From contig NC_134703.1 of NCBI RefSeq assembly GCF_043290135.1, positions 116,305,005 through 116,369,004 on the forward strand: DNA of 64,000 bases, written 5' to 3'. Shown piece after piece: positions 12,201 to 26,545 of this stretch. Both the position numbers and the translations under genes were made by a program. The notes under the pieces are model-generated. The model was not told the origin of the DNA. It saw only the letters and a list, made by a program, of their open reading frames with translations, and did no database searches. The stretch is from Rhipicephalus microplus (lineage: Eukaryota; Arthropoda; Arachnida; Ixodida; Ixodidae). How positions within the stretch are numbered: the stretch's first letter is position 1; each line of letters begins with the position of its first letter.

Positions 12201-14139
12201 AGTAGGCTACAAATCCTCGTAATTTTTGTGAAGTAGGTCAGCATCCAAGATGCCGTTTTTTTTTTGTCGTTCTTGGAGAATGGTGGTAACTGCGGCGCAC
12301 GCGTAAGACATGACGTGCACATTGTTCGTGCTGTGGCTGATGACAAAAAAATTATGGCGGTGCCTTTTGCATTGATTGGGAAGTATTCAACGATCTCGCC
12401 GTTACCCAGTCGGCATTATTTTGGCGTCTAGTTACGCAATTCGAATTGCGTGACGTCTGGTTGTTATTCAACTTTTCTACCGCTTCATATTACATATATT
12501 AATGGTAATCCTTTCCAACATGAAACCTGCATAAGGTCGTAGGTTCAAAAACACCACGCCCACTGGGATGATACGCTCGGTAAACGAGCGAACGTGGGAA
12601 AATAAGAGGCGAGTGGCGACGGCATCTCGAGGTTTTCTTACCAGTCTTCATGATTTACTGAACTTGGACGGCGTTATATAGCTCTTAATTGGTAAATAAA
12701 GGAAGCAAAATTTTTTGCGAGCCAGCCAGAGACACAACATTCGACTTTCCGGGTCCTTCGTTAAGCTATTAAGGCTAAAATAAAAGAAAAAAGCCTGACC
12801 TGATCATCAATAGTTTCGGCGACCGATTTGAAAGTATAACATTTTATGCACCGAAGAACTGCGCAGTGTTAATTTTCTTATAATCTAGTGCGGCGAAAAC
12901 CTATAATTGGCCAGTCATTTGGAAGTATAATGTATTTCTCTTGGTATTTATTGTTTTAATGTAGCATTCATTTATGTCTTGAGCCCCGCTATTCTAGCTT
13001 TTTTTTTGGACTGCGCGAATAGTAAGCAGGTCCCACGTTCTTCAAATAATTTTTCTTTGCAAGTTAATGGTCTCTCCTGTCCTTATGTTTTTGCCTTGCA
13101 TTGCGTTGTTACTAAACTGCACGATATGAATAAACTATCCCGAAACTACGTTTTAAATTTATTATAGTTCATCTTCAAAAAACAAACACAAAAACGGATA
13201 GTAAAGAAACAAAACTGATACAGTGGCACTATGTAGACCAATAAGAAATTCCTAAAAACTCTAAGATAGCTAAACTCACCGCTACGAACACGTATTTAAA
13301 TTTTGTAGCAATACAAGCTTATTTATTTCTAATTTTAGCCAGTACAAGTGAACATAGATTTAAGGGGAAACACTGTATTGAGCAGGACTCATTTCAAACT
13401 GTAAATAAAGTTATTCATGTTTCTTCTCAATGTATTGCGTAATCTAATGCACCCTTTGCTTGTGCGCCAAGCAGTGACGTTACCGAATTGTCTTGTAAAA
13501 CATTAAACACTGTCTAGTAAAGAATGTTTTACAGTCGCCTTCATCGCTACGATTGGCGGTGACTTACACTGCAAGATTTGCATGCACATAAATGCCCTGC
13601 AAACATGACTATTGGACCTCACAAAGTAGACAACCTAAATATGTATTAGCGTGCGATATACTTTCCTTGAGTTCATTATCTGCCAGTTCTCACTAAGTCT
13701 GTGCTAAAAAAAAAAAAAAACTTGCCCATCAGATTCTCTTGCTTAAAAGTTCTGTAAGGGCCGACTTAGTATGTGCTGAGCTGCAATACATTCATGCACT
13801 GTCGCGTCCTGAGATTCTTCTGTGCAAATTAATTCCTTCTTAATTAGTTGTGACAAAAGACAAATTAAGCCCTGCACAGCTAACGTATTCACTATGAGAT
13901 TACGAGCACGTGGAAAAAGAGACGAACAAATGGTCGAAGGATATTTTTTTGTTGTAGTTCCCAGAGCGAAATCCCGCGGGTACCATTTATTAGTACCGCT
14001 GACGGCCGTGTCAGCGACATGGCGTTCGCACGGAAACACGCCTGTTTCATTTTTAGCGCACACAAAGTTTCGCGCTAAGAAAACGACGCTGTTGAAAGAT
14101 TGAAAAAGAAACGATGGTGAAGAGTGTATTTTTTTCGTT
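12201..14139. other. Unassigned DNA
   Basis: No gene or repeat recognised. A weak tRNA B-box-like string near 12543 has no A box and no cloverleaf. A minus-strand open frame at 13743-14180 (145 codons) has no known motif and is not called. Confidence 0.45.
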
Positions 14140-14560
14140 CTGGCTTTCAAGTCGGCGAAAAAGACACAATACTTGGGCAAACAGCGGACGAACGGTGGCG
14201 GTGCCGGGTAACTGTGTTAGAGCGCGCCGCACGGAGGATTCGCGATCGATGGCGCTTTAAAGACACGTTGAGCGAGCCTCGTAAAGCTGACAGGCCGGCG
14301 GGAAAGAACCGTTCGATTCACTGACAGCGACGGCCGTCCTCTCGGGTGCGCTTCCCGGAAAGAAAGCGCCGCATCGCTGAAACTGAGGAAGTTGAAAGCC
14401 TCGAAAATGCGTGCGCTTTCCGTGGTGCTTGTTTCGACGCACCAGAAAGTCACAAAAAAATCGAGTGAGGCAAAAAAAAGATGGCTGGCTGACCACAAGC
14501 ACAGCGGCGGATGATTGGAATGCTGCCTGCCATTCAGTGTCACGGTGCATTTTCGAGTGA
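14140..14560. promoter_or_regulatory. GC/CpG-rich island, possible promoter or first exon
   Basis: This block stands out against AT-rich flanks through many CpG steps (GGCGGTGCCGG, GAGCGCGCCGCACGG, CGACGGCCGTCC). Open frames exist on both strands without recognisable domains. It could be a host promoter or 5' exon, or an unrecognised GC-rich repeat. The call rests on composition only. Confidence 0.25.
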
Positions 14561-15034
14561 CGTATTTTTTGTTTCCATGGCCGATCTAAGTGAGGCCTTC
14601 GTCACGAATGAGCCACTGGGCCCGATTTCCATTCTAACCACACTTTTCGAGCCTCGGTGACGAACAATAATGGCGCATGCGCATTACGTGGTGATGTACG
14701 ATTTCTTGGAAGCCCCTTTCTCAAGTTCTTAATAGGCTTGAAGACAGTCAAGTGTCAGATAATCTTTTTAGGCGCAACCAACAAACAAAAATGACAGGAA
14801 GAAGATTCAAAACTGAACAACCTTTCATTTAAGAAAATGAGAAATGAAAGCACGTAAAGAGGAATACAACAATCAAAAATGAAGTAGAAAAGTTATAGGT
14901 TCATTGTCATGCTAATTCTCTTCAAAATTTAGAAATAACAAACTGAGGTATCTGAAATTATCTACGTTTGTACAATTAGTGCGCAATCAAGGCATGCGCT
15001 AGATATCATTATTGTTCGTACGGTAATCATCACA
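14561..15034. other. Unassigned AT-rich DNA
   Basis: No gene or repeat seen between the GC-rich island and the SINE. Confidence 0.45.
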
Positions 15035-15044
15035 CTCAAACTGT
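15035..15044. repeat. Left target-site duplication of SINE
   Basis: CTCAAACTGT is repeated exactly at 15294-15303, flanking the SINE copy between them. Confidence 0.85.
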
Positions 15045-15293
15045 TGGTTGACTAATATGGGGGGGGGTTGAACGTCCCAAAACCACCGTATGTATATGAG
15101 AGACTCTGTAGTGGAAGGCTCCAGAACTTTCGACCACCTGGGGTTCTTTAACGTGCACCCAAATCTGAGCACACGGGCCTACAACATTTCCGCCTCCATC
15201 AGAAATGCAGCCGCCACAGTCGGGATTCGAACCCGTGACCTGCGGGTCAGCAGCCGAGTACCTTAGCCACTAAACGCCGCGGTGGGGCTCACC
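15045..15293 (-). mobile_element. Complete tRNA-derived SINE (Ruka-like)
   Basis: On the minus strand the element starts at a tRNA-like head, with an A-box region (TTAGTGGCTAAGGTACTCGG) and a B box (GGGTTCGAATCCC near 15220). A conserved body follows (GTGCACGTTAAAGAACCCC) and then a TGGTTTTGGGACGTT segment ending in a short tail. It is about 85% identical by eye to the copy at 60,767-61,005. An exact 10 bp TSD shows insertion by target-primed reverse transcription. Pol III transcription from the internal promoter is known for such elements; a partner LINE would supply the enzymes. Confidence 0.88.
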
Positions 15294-15303
15294 CTCAAAC
15301 TGT
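15294..15303. repeat. Right target-site duplication of SINE
   Basis: Exact second copy of CTCAAACTGT from 15035-15044. Confidence 0.85.
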
Positions 15304-17512
15304 GTGCGCGCACTCACGATGGTATAAAGTAATGGGAATATAAGTATGTCTTGCTACAGCAACCGACTCTCTAAAAGTAACATAAAGGCACCGCTATCAG
15401 TTCTTTTTACGTCGTCTCGTATTTCATCTGATTGGCCAGTGACGCCATAGCAGCCTTTGTTAGGGGAAAATCATCCTAAGGAATATCTATTGCTGAGGAA
15501 ACACAACTCTCCAGGCGCCAGCCCTCATGCCGTGAAAAAGTTGAAGAAATGGTTGGACCAGTGCACAAAAATCGGTAAAACCAATCTCTAGGACACGGCC
15601 TATCTTTCTGCTAGAGACCATTATGTGTAATGCAGGCAGAAGGGTAGATGATAAATGTACAGTTGGCACAGCGAAGATCCAGATAAAAGATATATATAAT
15701 GTAATCGGCACAAACGTTTCTCTAAAGAAGAGTAAATTATTAGTGACAAGATGTGATTGGACTTTAATGCAGACAATTTGTTCAATAGAGGTTTTAAAGA
15801 ACATTCAATTAAAGGTAGGACAATTTACACGAAACCTCTAAGTTGCAGTGATACTCCGGTCGGGAACGTCGAAAATCGCTGCCGACAGAAGCATAACAAA
15901 ACTACGTGCTTAAGCTCGCCATGCCTAAGCACGAAAAGAAAAAAAATAACCTTTATTATGATACAAACAAAACTGGAACAAAGTGGTGAAATGGCGTCAT
16001 GTGAAAGGTAAATTAAGGTAATAGTAAGTTGGAATGGCGAAATGTTTTTCGCTGCCCCGCCCCGCCAAGAAACAAAGAAACAAAGTCTTTCCGTCGGGAT
16101 TAGTAATTTTGAAGAAAACAATGTTAGATTGGATAAAAAAATTGCTTTGTTATCTCAGTGAACGTGCAAATTGTGACAGTAAGCTCGTGTCAGCACACTT
16201 ATTACGTCACTGTATCCAATAACGTTGCTACTAATACGATAATACAATTTTAAAATATTTTGCGGAACTTTTTTATAGCATATATCCGACGAATGATGTA
16301 TCTTGCAATTATGAAAAAAAAATTGGCAAAGGAGCTTGTAGAGAAACGTGTTCAGCTCCACTTAAGTGCATCCTAGCATGGGGCAAAGCATGCAATGTGT
16401 GTTTCCTACAGAAAAATCGTTACTTTTTGCCCCTTACTCGCCCCCGGTCCACTTGTGAAGATATCGTTAGAATCTCACAAATAACGGATTCATTAGTTGA
16501 CGAAACTAGTGTAGTCTGTGCACTTTGCATACATGAGACATGTGAAAGTTTACGTCACCCAAAGCGGCAATGCCACCAACAGACATCGTCTTACAACACA
16601 GATCCTGCAAATGCAGATCATTTCTTTGTTAACTAAAAAGGTTTGTACCAATAAGCAAAAGGCATGCAATGCTTTTTAATACACCAGGAACGTGTAATCT
16701 AATTATATAAAGACAGTATGCGTAAGCTATACAAAAAAAAGAGCTAAGTTAAACCGAGAACGACGAACATGAAGACATAATCAGAGTACTAGAAGTAATA
16801 CAAAGATAAAGTCATGATGGAAGAGTAGTCACGTAAACAACGATAACTGTATACATTGAACCTTGAAGATATAATGGTTCGCACATCCGTGAAACAAAGG
16901 TTATCGAACCAGGTTCTCGAATTGATATTTGTGTCGCTATAATGCACGTATATTCTTCGTGAATTTTCCTGTTCTTCACGTTCTTAGAACACTCTAGTTA
17001 AAAGCGATGGAAGGACACTCTGCATATAGACGACACGTGCATTCACTTCATTACTTGAGTCACGTGCGTTCTAACTCTCATTTTATAATTACCGAAACAC
17101 AGTGAACCACCGTTGTAGGTACTACAGTTATGACATACCGATATAGATAACGCTCTAGTGCCTTAAAATAACAAATATAGCGCGTAATTGGGACAAAACC
17201 TCTTCCAATTAACGAAGAGAAAGTATACTTCAGCTGTGAATATCGGTCTCGTTTGTGAAATAAGGTGATTGCTTCTAAAGGACTGCGGTTCCTCTTCTAG
17301 TAATCAAGAGACCTGGAAACGTAATAGCGCGCTTTTCCAGATTACCGAATTGTGCGGCAATGGTGCTTCGGGCTTTTTTTTTTTCGATTATCCGCTGCCT
17401 GAAATTGCCCCACAGCGGCCTTCTGCGGAAGGACCGATAAATGCTCCGCGTTTTTTCGCTCGAACGCCATTCAAGTCCACCAACAGTCCTCGGTAAACGA
17501 TGGTGGGTGCGT
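15304..17512. other. Unassigned DNA
   Basis: No gene or repeat recognised. Several open frames of 60-105 codons overlap each other on both strands between 15.5 and 16.4 kb without motifs. Confidence 0.45.
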
Positions 17513-17520
17513 TTGCTTGT

Positions 17521-17554
<34 letters not shown>

Positions 17555-17600
17555 GTCGTTGTTGCTGTTGTTATTGTTGTTGATGATGATGATGATGATG
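17513..17600. repeat. Imperfect (TTG)n-(ATG)n trinucleotide microsatellite
   Basis: TTG units with occasional TCG, CTG and TTA variants run from about 17513, followed by six GAT/ATG units to about 17600. The apparent poly-Leu/Met and poly-Asn frames here are artefacts of the repeat. Confidence 0.9.
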
Positions 17601-20140
<2,540 letters not shown>

Positions 20141-20794
20141 GCTTAGTCTCATTTCTTTAACGCACCTTGTAACTCATAGAAGTTATTGTGAATAAGGTAC
20201 AGTTTGGGCGAAGAACAAACGCACGATGGTGTGGAAGTTCCAAAACTAAACGAAGCACGCGAGCTCTACACAAAAACGAATGTCATCGCACTCCATCAGA
20301 TAAGTGGCTCTTCCTTCTTATACAGTAATGGGGACACAATCTTCGGGCACATTTTAGTATAAAAATAATGAACCACTTTTTTTAATGATCACTCTCGCAT
20401 TCACTTTTGCGTAGCTTGGTTACAGCTAGTATGCTCCATTTTTCTTTCAGAAAACCCATACTTGTACACAATCGCACTCTACACGCGCCTTGCCTTGTAC
20501 TCAGTTAGTTACTTTGGCGTGTCACATTCCAAAACTTAGTAAATATTCCTAATGAAACTGCTTAGCTACAATGGCAACGATCTGATAAGAATAATAAGCG
20601 AAATTCCGTTCTATAATCGTATCAGCACGTCAGAATACAAAATCAGGAACTTGTACTTACTAAATTTATACTAAAGGGCCACTCACCAGACTCTCCAAAA
20701 GCAAAAGAACGAGCACAATACTCTGTCCTAATATTCGTTGTCATTTTTGAGCACTTCTGTGACACAGACAGTAGTTACCGTGACGTCTATAACG
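20141..20794. other. Unassigned DNA
   Basis: No gene or repeat recognised between the AT microsatellite and the fold-back element. Confidence 0.45.
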
Positions 20795-21015
20795 TACACC
20801 CACGGCCACGTCTGTGTAGAGCACGTGAACAGGCGGTTTTTGCTCTGCGGGCCGAAACCTTGGGGCAGTTTCGGGCTGTGAATTGGCGTATCCGGGGCAT
20901 GCACGGCCTTGTTGTCAGGCTGACCACGTCAGAGCCTGATACTGCCCCAAGTCTGACCCCGCAGAGCGAAAACCACCTGTTCACGTGCTCTACACAGACG
21001 TGGCCACGGCTGTAG
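20795..21015. mobile_element. Fold-back element with 86 bp inverted arms
   Basis: The left arm (20795-20880) and the reverse complement of the right arm (20930-21015) agree at about 70 of 86 positions. This includes about 30 identical bases around CACGTCTGTGTAGAGCACGT. The 49-base spacer contains a smaller hairpin (TCAGGCTGACC...GAGCCTGA). The whole unit is GC-rich against AT-rich flanks and has no coding capacity. This is the architecture of a non-autonomous fold-back/MITE-like element. No clear TSD was seen and the family is unknown to me. Confidence 0.7.
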
Positions 21016-22639
21016 ATGCTTTTGATTAGTTCATACACGCGAAATATAAATGTGATTTGTCTCTTGCACTGCGTTGCCATGCAGCGACCCATCCGTTCTT
21101 CTTTGTCTCGCATGAATATCGTGCAAAATCAACCTTTCACACTTCATTTTGTGTACTTGCAACTGCGCAAGCGACAATACTAGCGTGTAGCTGAAAAGTG
21201 CGAAATCTTGATATGCTCCAGCGCTCAGTGCTGACATTATTCCCGTGCTTTCAAGAACTAAGGGGCGAGAAAGATGCATTGTTGCGAAGGCAAGGAGAAA
21301 GCCACTAATCGTGTTAACGCGGGATGGTGACAGGCTCTTTGAGGAAGTGCTTCTAATTGTGACATTGTTCGGTCCAGTCCTGAGACTTGCAGCTTAAGGA
21401 TCGTAATATTGCAAATCTGCGAGGTATGAAACCAATCACAAATTGAAAGCGGGATATAAGAGGCAATGAAAGAAGCCCAAGCCTTGGTAACATACAGAGT
21501 GTCTTTCGAAAACAAAGACACTAAAGATTACACTGTGACTTGTGCACGAAAGTTTCATTTCTCGGCGAACATAAGAATATCCTGACATCACTTTTGCTTT
21601 CGAAGCTGAACTCACGCAGCTGCACGTATGCATTATTCGTCATCAGCGCAGTGAAGTGCTTGAATATTTGTGTCATTGAGAATAATGTCGTATTTATAAC
21701 GAGGCCACACACTTCTTTCTATGCTGGTTTACATCCAAGTTTAAATGAAAACAACAACAACAACAAAAAAGAGTGGTTACTTGTCGTGAAACAGTTCTTA
21801 GGATGTGGCAGAGCAGCATAATGTTTGGAACTTTTCTCACGCAGAGTCACTGCAGAAGATTACCGCGAACGCGTGAAAGGATTTCTCATAGCGCGCAGCA
21901 CACAATTTTCTGACACCAGCAGCCACAAGATTCTTTCCATAATTGATTCCGCGCCTCGCTTCTCTAACCACATTTTCCATCTGAACGTATGAGCTGATCA
22001 ATTTATAAACAGCAGAAGTTACTACGAGTGTGATGGTATACCTTTGTTGGAAGGTGGACAAGAAAAGGTGCACCACCAACGTCTAAAATACAATGAATGT
22101 ATTAAAAATGCGTTAGAACGGGAGACTGTGAAGTTGTTTACATTCTTGTAAATTCTCTGTATTATACGTACAGCAACGGCTCGTTATCCGCAGCCAAACC
22201 CTTCACTGCTCATGAAATTTACCTCAACACGACGAAAGCATATCACATTTTGCAGATGCGTTTTTAGAAAATAAAATGTAGGGGACAAAAGCATGTTACC
22301 GATGAAATTCTGGCCTGCGAAAGTGAGCCATTGGAGGGAATAGGGAATATATGCACGGCTTAAGTAGTATTGTCAGAATAAAATTCTATGGCATTCGCGT
22401 TCGAAGAGAACCGCAACCATTATCGCATTACAGCAACTTAGAAACAAGATGATGGCGCTTAACAATGAAGCCCCTCCTAACGTTCAGGCATTGAACGACA
22501 CAGAGAACGAACAGCAGGTGAGAAACAGAAGAAATAGGAGTATGTAGCGTGCAATCCCCCATGCTTTTCACGGTTGTCTCCTACCGCATCAGTTATGACA
22601 ATAAGCGCTTCGTGCTATCATGCTGCAAACAGGCGCGCA
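21016..22639. other. Unassigned DNA
   Basis: No gene or repeat recognised apart from a short AAC run near 21746. Open frames of 60-93 codons overlap on both strands and show no motif. Confidence 0.45.
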
Positions 22640-23220
22640 TATCTAATAAGCGTGAAGGAGCGGCGAGCCGGCGACATGGCACTATCTTCACGCCGGCAAG
22701 CGCGAAGCATCACCGCACCATTACGCAGACAAGCTAGCTTACCCGTAGGAGGAGTGACCACTAGGGCCTCTGACAGGGCTGCGTGAAGGAACACGAGTAA
22801 CAGGACCCAGCTTGCGAGACGGGAAACACCGCGCCACATTGTGCTGGCCTTCGGGACAGCCCAGGATGGAATGCGTGGAGCGTACATTGCCACTCTCCGA
22901 ATGTTTCCGCGTGTTGCGTTCTCACTTCCTGCACCGGAAGGACGCGGCTCCGTGCACTCGCGCCAACACCAGTCTGCACTCTGCGCGCACCGGAGTCCAA
23001 ACCACGAGAAGAACGGAACCCTAGTCTGGCCCCGCCTCCTCTCGCAACCCTCCTCCTTGTCCTTCTCTCCAATTCTCCGCTCAAAGTTTTTCCCTCGGTT
23101 CTACGCGCTTCGAGCGTTGAGGCAACAGGAAGTTCCCTTTCCTCCCGTGTCTGACGTCACATCCGGGACTGGTCGATGTGGGCACTCCGATGGAAGCAGA
23201 ACGGAGGGGGTCTAGGCGCA
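22640..23220. promoter_or_regulatory. GC/CpG-rich island, possible promoter region or unrecognised repeat
   Basis: The stretch is markedly GC- and CpG-rich (GGCGAGCCGGCGACATGG, GGACGCGGCTCCG, CCCCGCCTCCTCTCGC). It contains TGACGTCA at about 23153 (a perfect CRE-like octamer) and ATCCGGGA. Open frames on both strands reach 124 codons without a recognisable domain. It could be a host gene 5' region, or a GC-rich repeat or LTR unknown to me. The call rests on composition and short motifs only. Confidence 0.3.
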
Positions 23221-23377
23221 CTCATTGAACACGGCCACTCGGCAAGGGAATACCGCCGTCGCACAACAGTGCAAGTTGTGCAGTAAACCTTTGAGATCGC
23301 TCTCGTCCAGTCGTTGGCGGATCATATTTGAGCGAACGTGAAATACGGGAATCGCTCGATAATGTCCGCGGTGACAC

Positions 23378-23565
23378 GTCCACAAACCAAGATATGATTA
23401 TAAGGGACGCCGCATTGGAGAGCTCCAACAATCTGGTGTTCTTTAACGTGCACTGACATAGCAAAGTGCACGGGTCTCTCAAATTTCGACTCCATCGAAA
23501 TGTGACTGCCACGGCTGAGATCGAACCCAAAGGCGGCGACTCGGAAGCCAAGGATTGCAATGAAT
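23378..23565 (-). mobile_element. Degenerate Ruka-like SINE
   Basis: On the minus strand it shows a B-box-like GGGTTCGATCTC, a TCGATGGAGTCGAAAT body segment, GTGCACGTTAAAGAACACC, and a final TATAATCATATCTTGGTTTG that matches the SINE end. All parts occur in the same order as in the complete copies. Substitutions and small indels indicate an old insertion. No TSD is recognisable. Confidence 0.75.
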
Positions 23566-24189
23566 GTTTCACCGAAGCATATACTACGAAAATAGCTCAA
23601 CTTTCATATACGATTCTGTTATTCGAAAGTTCGTAATCACTTGCTTAGAAAACAGATAGGACCCTTTCGAGTGCTGACTTGATGCAATTCCACTATTATA
23701 TCGAGTACGCGCTGCAAGTATTCGTATTTTAATACTTGCAATGATTTCCTTGGCTGTGTTAGCCAGCGAACTGTCTGCTGATCTTTTTTCTTTTAGAGTT
23801 CCAGTTTTCAAATCCACGGAGTGCCGGTAATGAGTTGTGGTATGAAGCACTCAATTAATGTCTTTGTTGAAAAAGACTGAAGACTACTATAAGTCTTCTT
23901 GTAGTGAATATACAGTTCTTATCAGAGATTGTGTTTGACAGCTTCACGATAAAGCATTTACTCGAGTTCCCCCCGTGGGAAGATGCGTGCACCAATTGTT
24001 TCTTCGTCGGGCCTTGCTGGACAGCGTAATACGTTACGTATACAGGTAACGGCTCTCATAGCGGATAATGGTGCGACCTGGTGCCTGGCGCACTCATGAG
24101 TTTACAGGAACGAACGGATGGGCCGTTTGGCACGAGACATGAGACAGGCTGAGTCACAGACCACATCGACCGAGTCAACACCCGGCGCG
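23566..24189. other. Unassigned DNA
   Basis: No gene or repeat recognised between the degenerate SINE and the LINE 3' end. Confidence 0.4.
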
Positions 24190-24622
24190 TCAGAGCAAAT
24201 CTTAAATTTTAAAGTCGATAGCCAGGTGAACTAAAGCTGCCCCTCAATCTAACCTAAGCAGGAGACATGCAAGAGATTGTCGTTGCCTGCCAACACTTTC
24301 CCACGTTTACACGGGTTATAAATACTGGACTCTCACAGATACAGCAACAAATGTCCATGGTGTGAAACAACTCGAACATTGGAGCACATTCCGAATCAGT
24401 ACATACAATGTCTGGAGGCTGCCATCTCATCTTTGTTGAACAGCACTCCCCCTGAATGGTCGTGAGAGCCGCTGCTTGCGGAACTGGAAATGAGAGGCTA
24501 ACTGGAGACGCTTGACCAGGTCCAGTGAGCCGCTGTAGCTAGAGGGGCCCTGAAATAGGGAAACCGCCCACCATAACGATAGAAAGCCCTTATATCAATA
24601 AATATTCATTTCTCTCTGCTTA
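24190..24622 (+). mobile_element. 3' end of an I-clade-like LINE (5'-truncated, broken)
   Basis: The frame around 24348 reads NKCPWCETTRTLEHI, the cysteine/histidine motif at the C-terminal end of ORF2 in I-clade-like LINEs. The intact counterpart at about 49.86 kb reads CPWCRDSPPNLYHISWSC. Downstream come remnants of the GAL-stop terminus, an AATAAA at 24597-24602 and a short TTTCTCTCT end like the TC tail of the 43-50 kb LINE. Several frame breaks are present. Upstream extent is uncertain. Confidence 0.6.
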
Positions 24623-26351
24623 GAATCTCGCGCCTGTGCATGAAAATGCATAGGAGTTAGCATTCTGTTGAGTGCATCTTGCCAAAACTTGCTCGAGTCA
24701 GCTGCAAAACAACTGTAATGCGAAGTGGACGCACCATCACACTAGATTGATTTGGCTTTATAACAGAACGAGAGATGTGTTGAACAGCGGACCATTGCGT
24801 CAGACGCACCTGGCATTCGAGAAAATGTTTCGCAATGTCTATCAATACCACCTACATTCATTAGTAGATTATGCGTACTTTCTAGGGAAAGAAAGCACGT
24901 TTGTTATCAGGTGTTGTAAAAAATAATATACTATGTCCAGTCGTGGCGGAGGGTTTTCTCCTTCCTGTACCAACCTGGTTGGAGTCACGACTGGTTCATG
25001 GGGTTTAAGGACTTTGTTTAGCTACACCCTCTGGTCTTCCAATGAACTTCTTTGTATATAAGTATGTATTTGGCGATGTCGCATCTGTAACATAATCACA
25101 GAGCAGTAGATCTCTTCAGAATCTTCTGGAGGTGAACTGCTCCAAACGACTTCAATCAACTAATCACGCAAACTGTCTGCAATAAGCTCTACATACGAGA
25201 GGTTAAAGTACCTATATTTTGAGTGAAAATAACGTCAAATATTTTTTTTTGTTAAAAGCACCGTAAACGAGCGTTGCAAATTTCCGTGGCACATACCTCC
25301 TAAGGGAATGAGTAACCTTATTTCCCATAATTTTCATCCTGTTTGAAGCACCCCCAAAGGAGACACCCGCACCAGATTACCCCGTAGGGTTTAAAGTAAA
25401 CTACTCTGTGACTTCACCTTTGCGGCGATACTGGAAACTTTTTCACAAAAAAAATTGCACTTTTGGCAAAAGAGGGAGCCCTGCCGGCGTACTAAGGATT
25501 TGGTGTATTTGTGAGCGCTGCTTTAATAATGCTCAAACCAAGCATATCCAACTGAATATTCTATATGGCAGCAGAAAGTCTAACTTTTATTCTCCTTTGC
25601 TTTTCTCCAAACGTGCCTAATGCATGGAAATACACAAATTCTGTATACCTAACGCAGAAACAAACACTCAGAATTCTTCACACACGCTAAATTCTGTTAT
25701 GCATTAACACGTATGTATTCGTTCTTAGTTGGAGTGTATAGGCACCACATTTGCTGAGTGTTTGAACAAGCAAACTCATCAAATCACTCCAGCTTTATTC
25801 TTTTCTTTAAAATAGCATCGACTATTCTTGCCTAAATTCAGCTGTAGGTTAAAAACGCTGGCACGGTTTAACGCAAAACTATTTCTTTGTAGTTAGATTT
25901 CGAAAACGGCTTTTTTCTATGAGCTAGATTAGACAATAAATGCTTTGAATTTCGTAGGCAGAAGTTAGAAACTAAGGTGGTGCCCAGCGTGTTGCCTTGC
26001 GGGGTGTCACTGCATCATGTGCCGGCGGAAGAAGTTCATATGAAATTAATTGCTTAAGAAATTTTTAAAACCAGCACATCTTACCTCGCGAGAAGAACAT
26101 TCTTGATTGCCAGTAAGGCTGACAAAAAAGCTAATTTGTAGCGCTTATAAAGGAATTTTTTCTCTTTTCATATGCATCAAAATGTTTTTCGATCAAGCTC
26201 ACTGGCCATCAAAGATGTTATTCGCACATGGTATTAGGTGCTGGTTTTGAAGATTATTCGAACAATTTCTCGCGAAATGGTTTGTGTATCACGTGAGAAA
26301 AGAAAGATGGTAAGAATAATAACTATAATATCTGAGGCTTAACACGCAGAA
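24623..26351. other. Unassigned AT-rich DNA
   Basis: No gene or repeat recognised. Confidence 0.45.
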
Positions 26352-26545
26352 ACCTCGATATGAATATCAAACTCATCGAAATGAAAGCTCTGAAAATTTT
26401 ACCTCCATGGTGTCATTTAACGTGCAGCTAAATACGAATCTGGCCTCTGCTATTCGCCTCCATCGAACCGCAGTCGTCGGAATAAAATCGGTGACAGTCG
26501 AATAATCAGCTGAGCTCCGTAACCCCTTCATCACCATGGCGGAGC
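26352..26545 (-). mobile_element. Highly degenerate Ruka-like SINE
   Basis: The minus strand retains the order of the SINE: a diverged tRNA-like head, a TCGATGGAGGCGAATAG segment, GCTGCACGTTAAATGACACC, and a diverged 3' part. Divergence is greater than in the other copies, so this is probably the oldest one in the window. Confidence 0.6.

Noticed and set aside
12530..12600. B-box-like GGTTCAAAAACACC
   Set aside because: It departs from the consensus at key bases, has no A box or acceptor stem, and is not repeated elsewhere in the window.
15045..15293. Conserved block taken first as a possible coding exon
   Set aside because: It recurs elsewhere in the window with the same tRNA-like head and has a target-site duplication, so it is a SINE.
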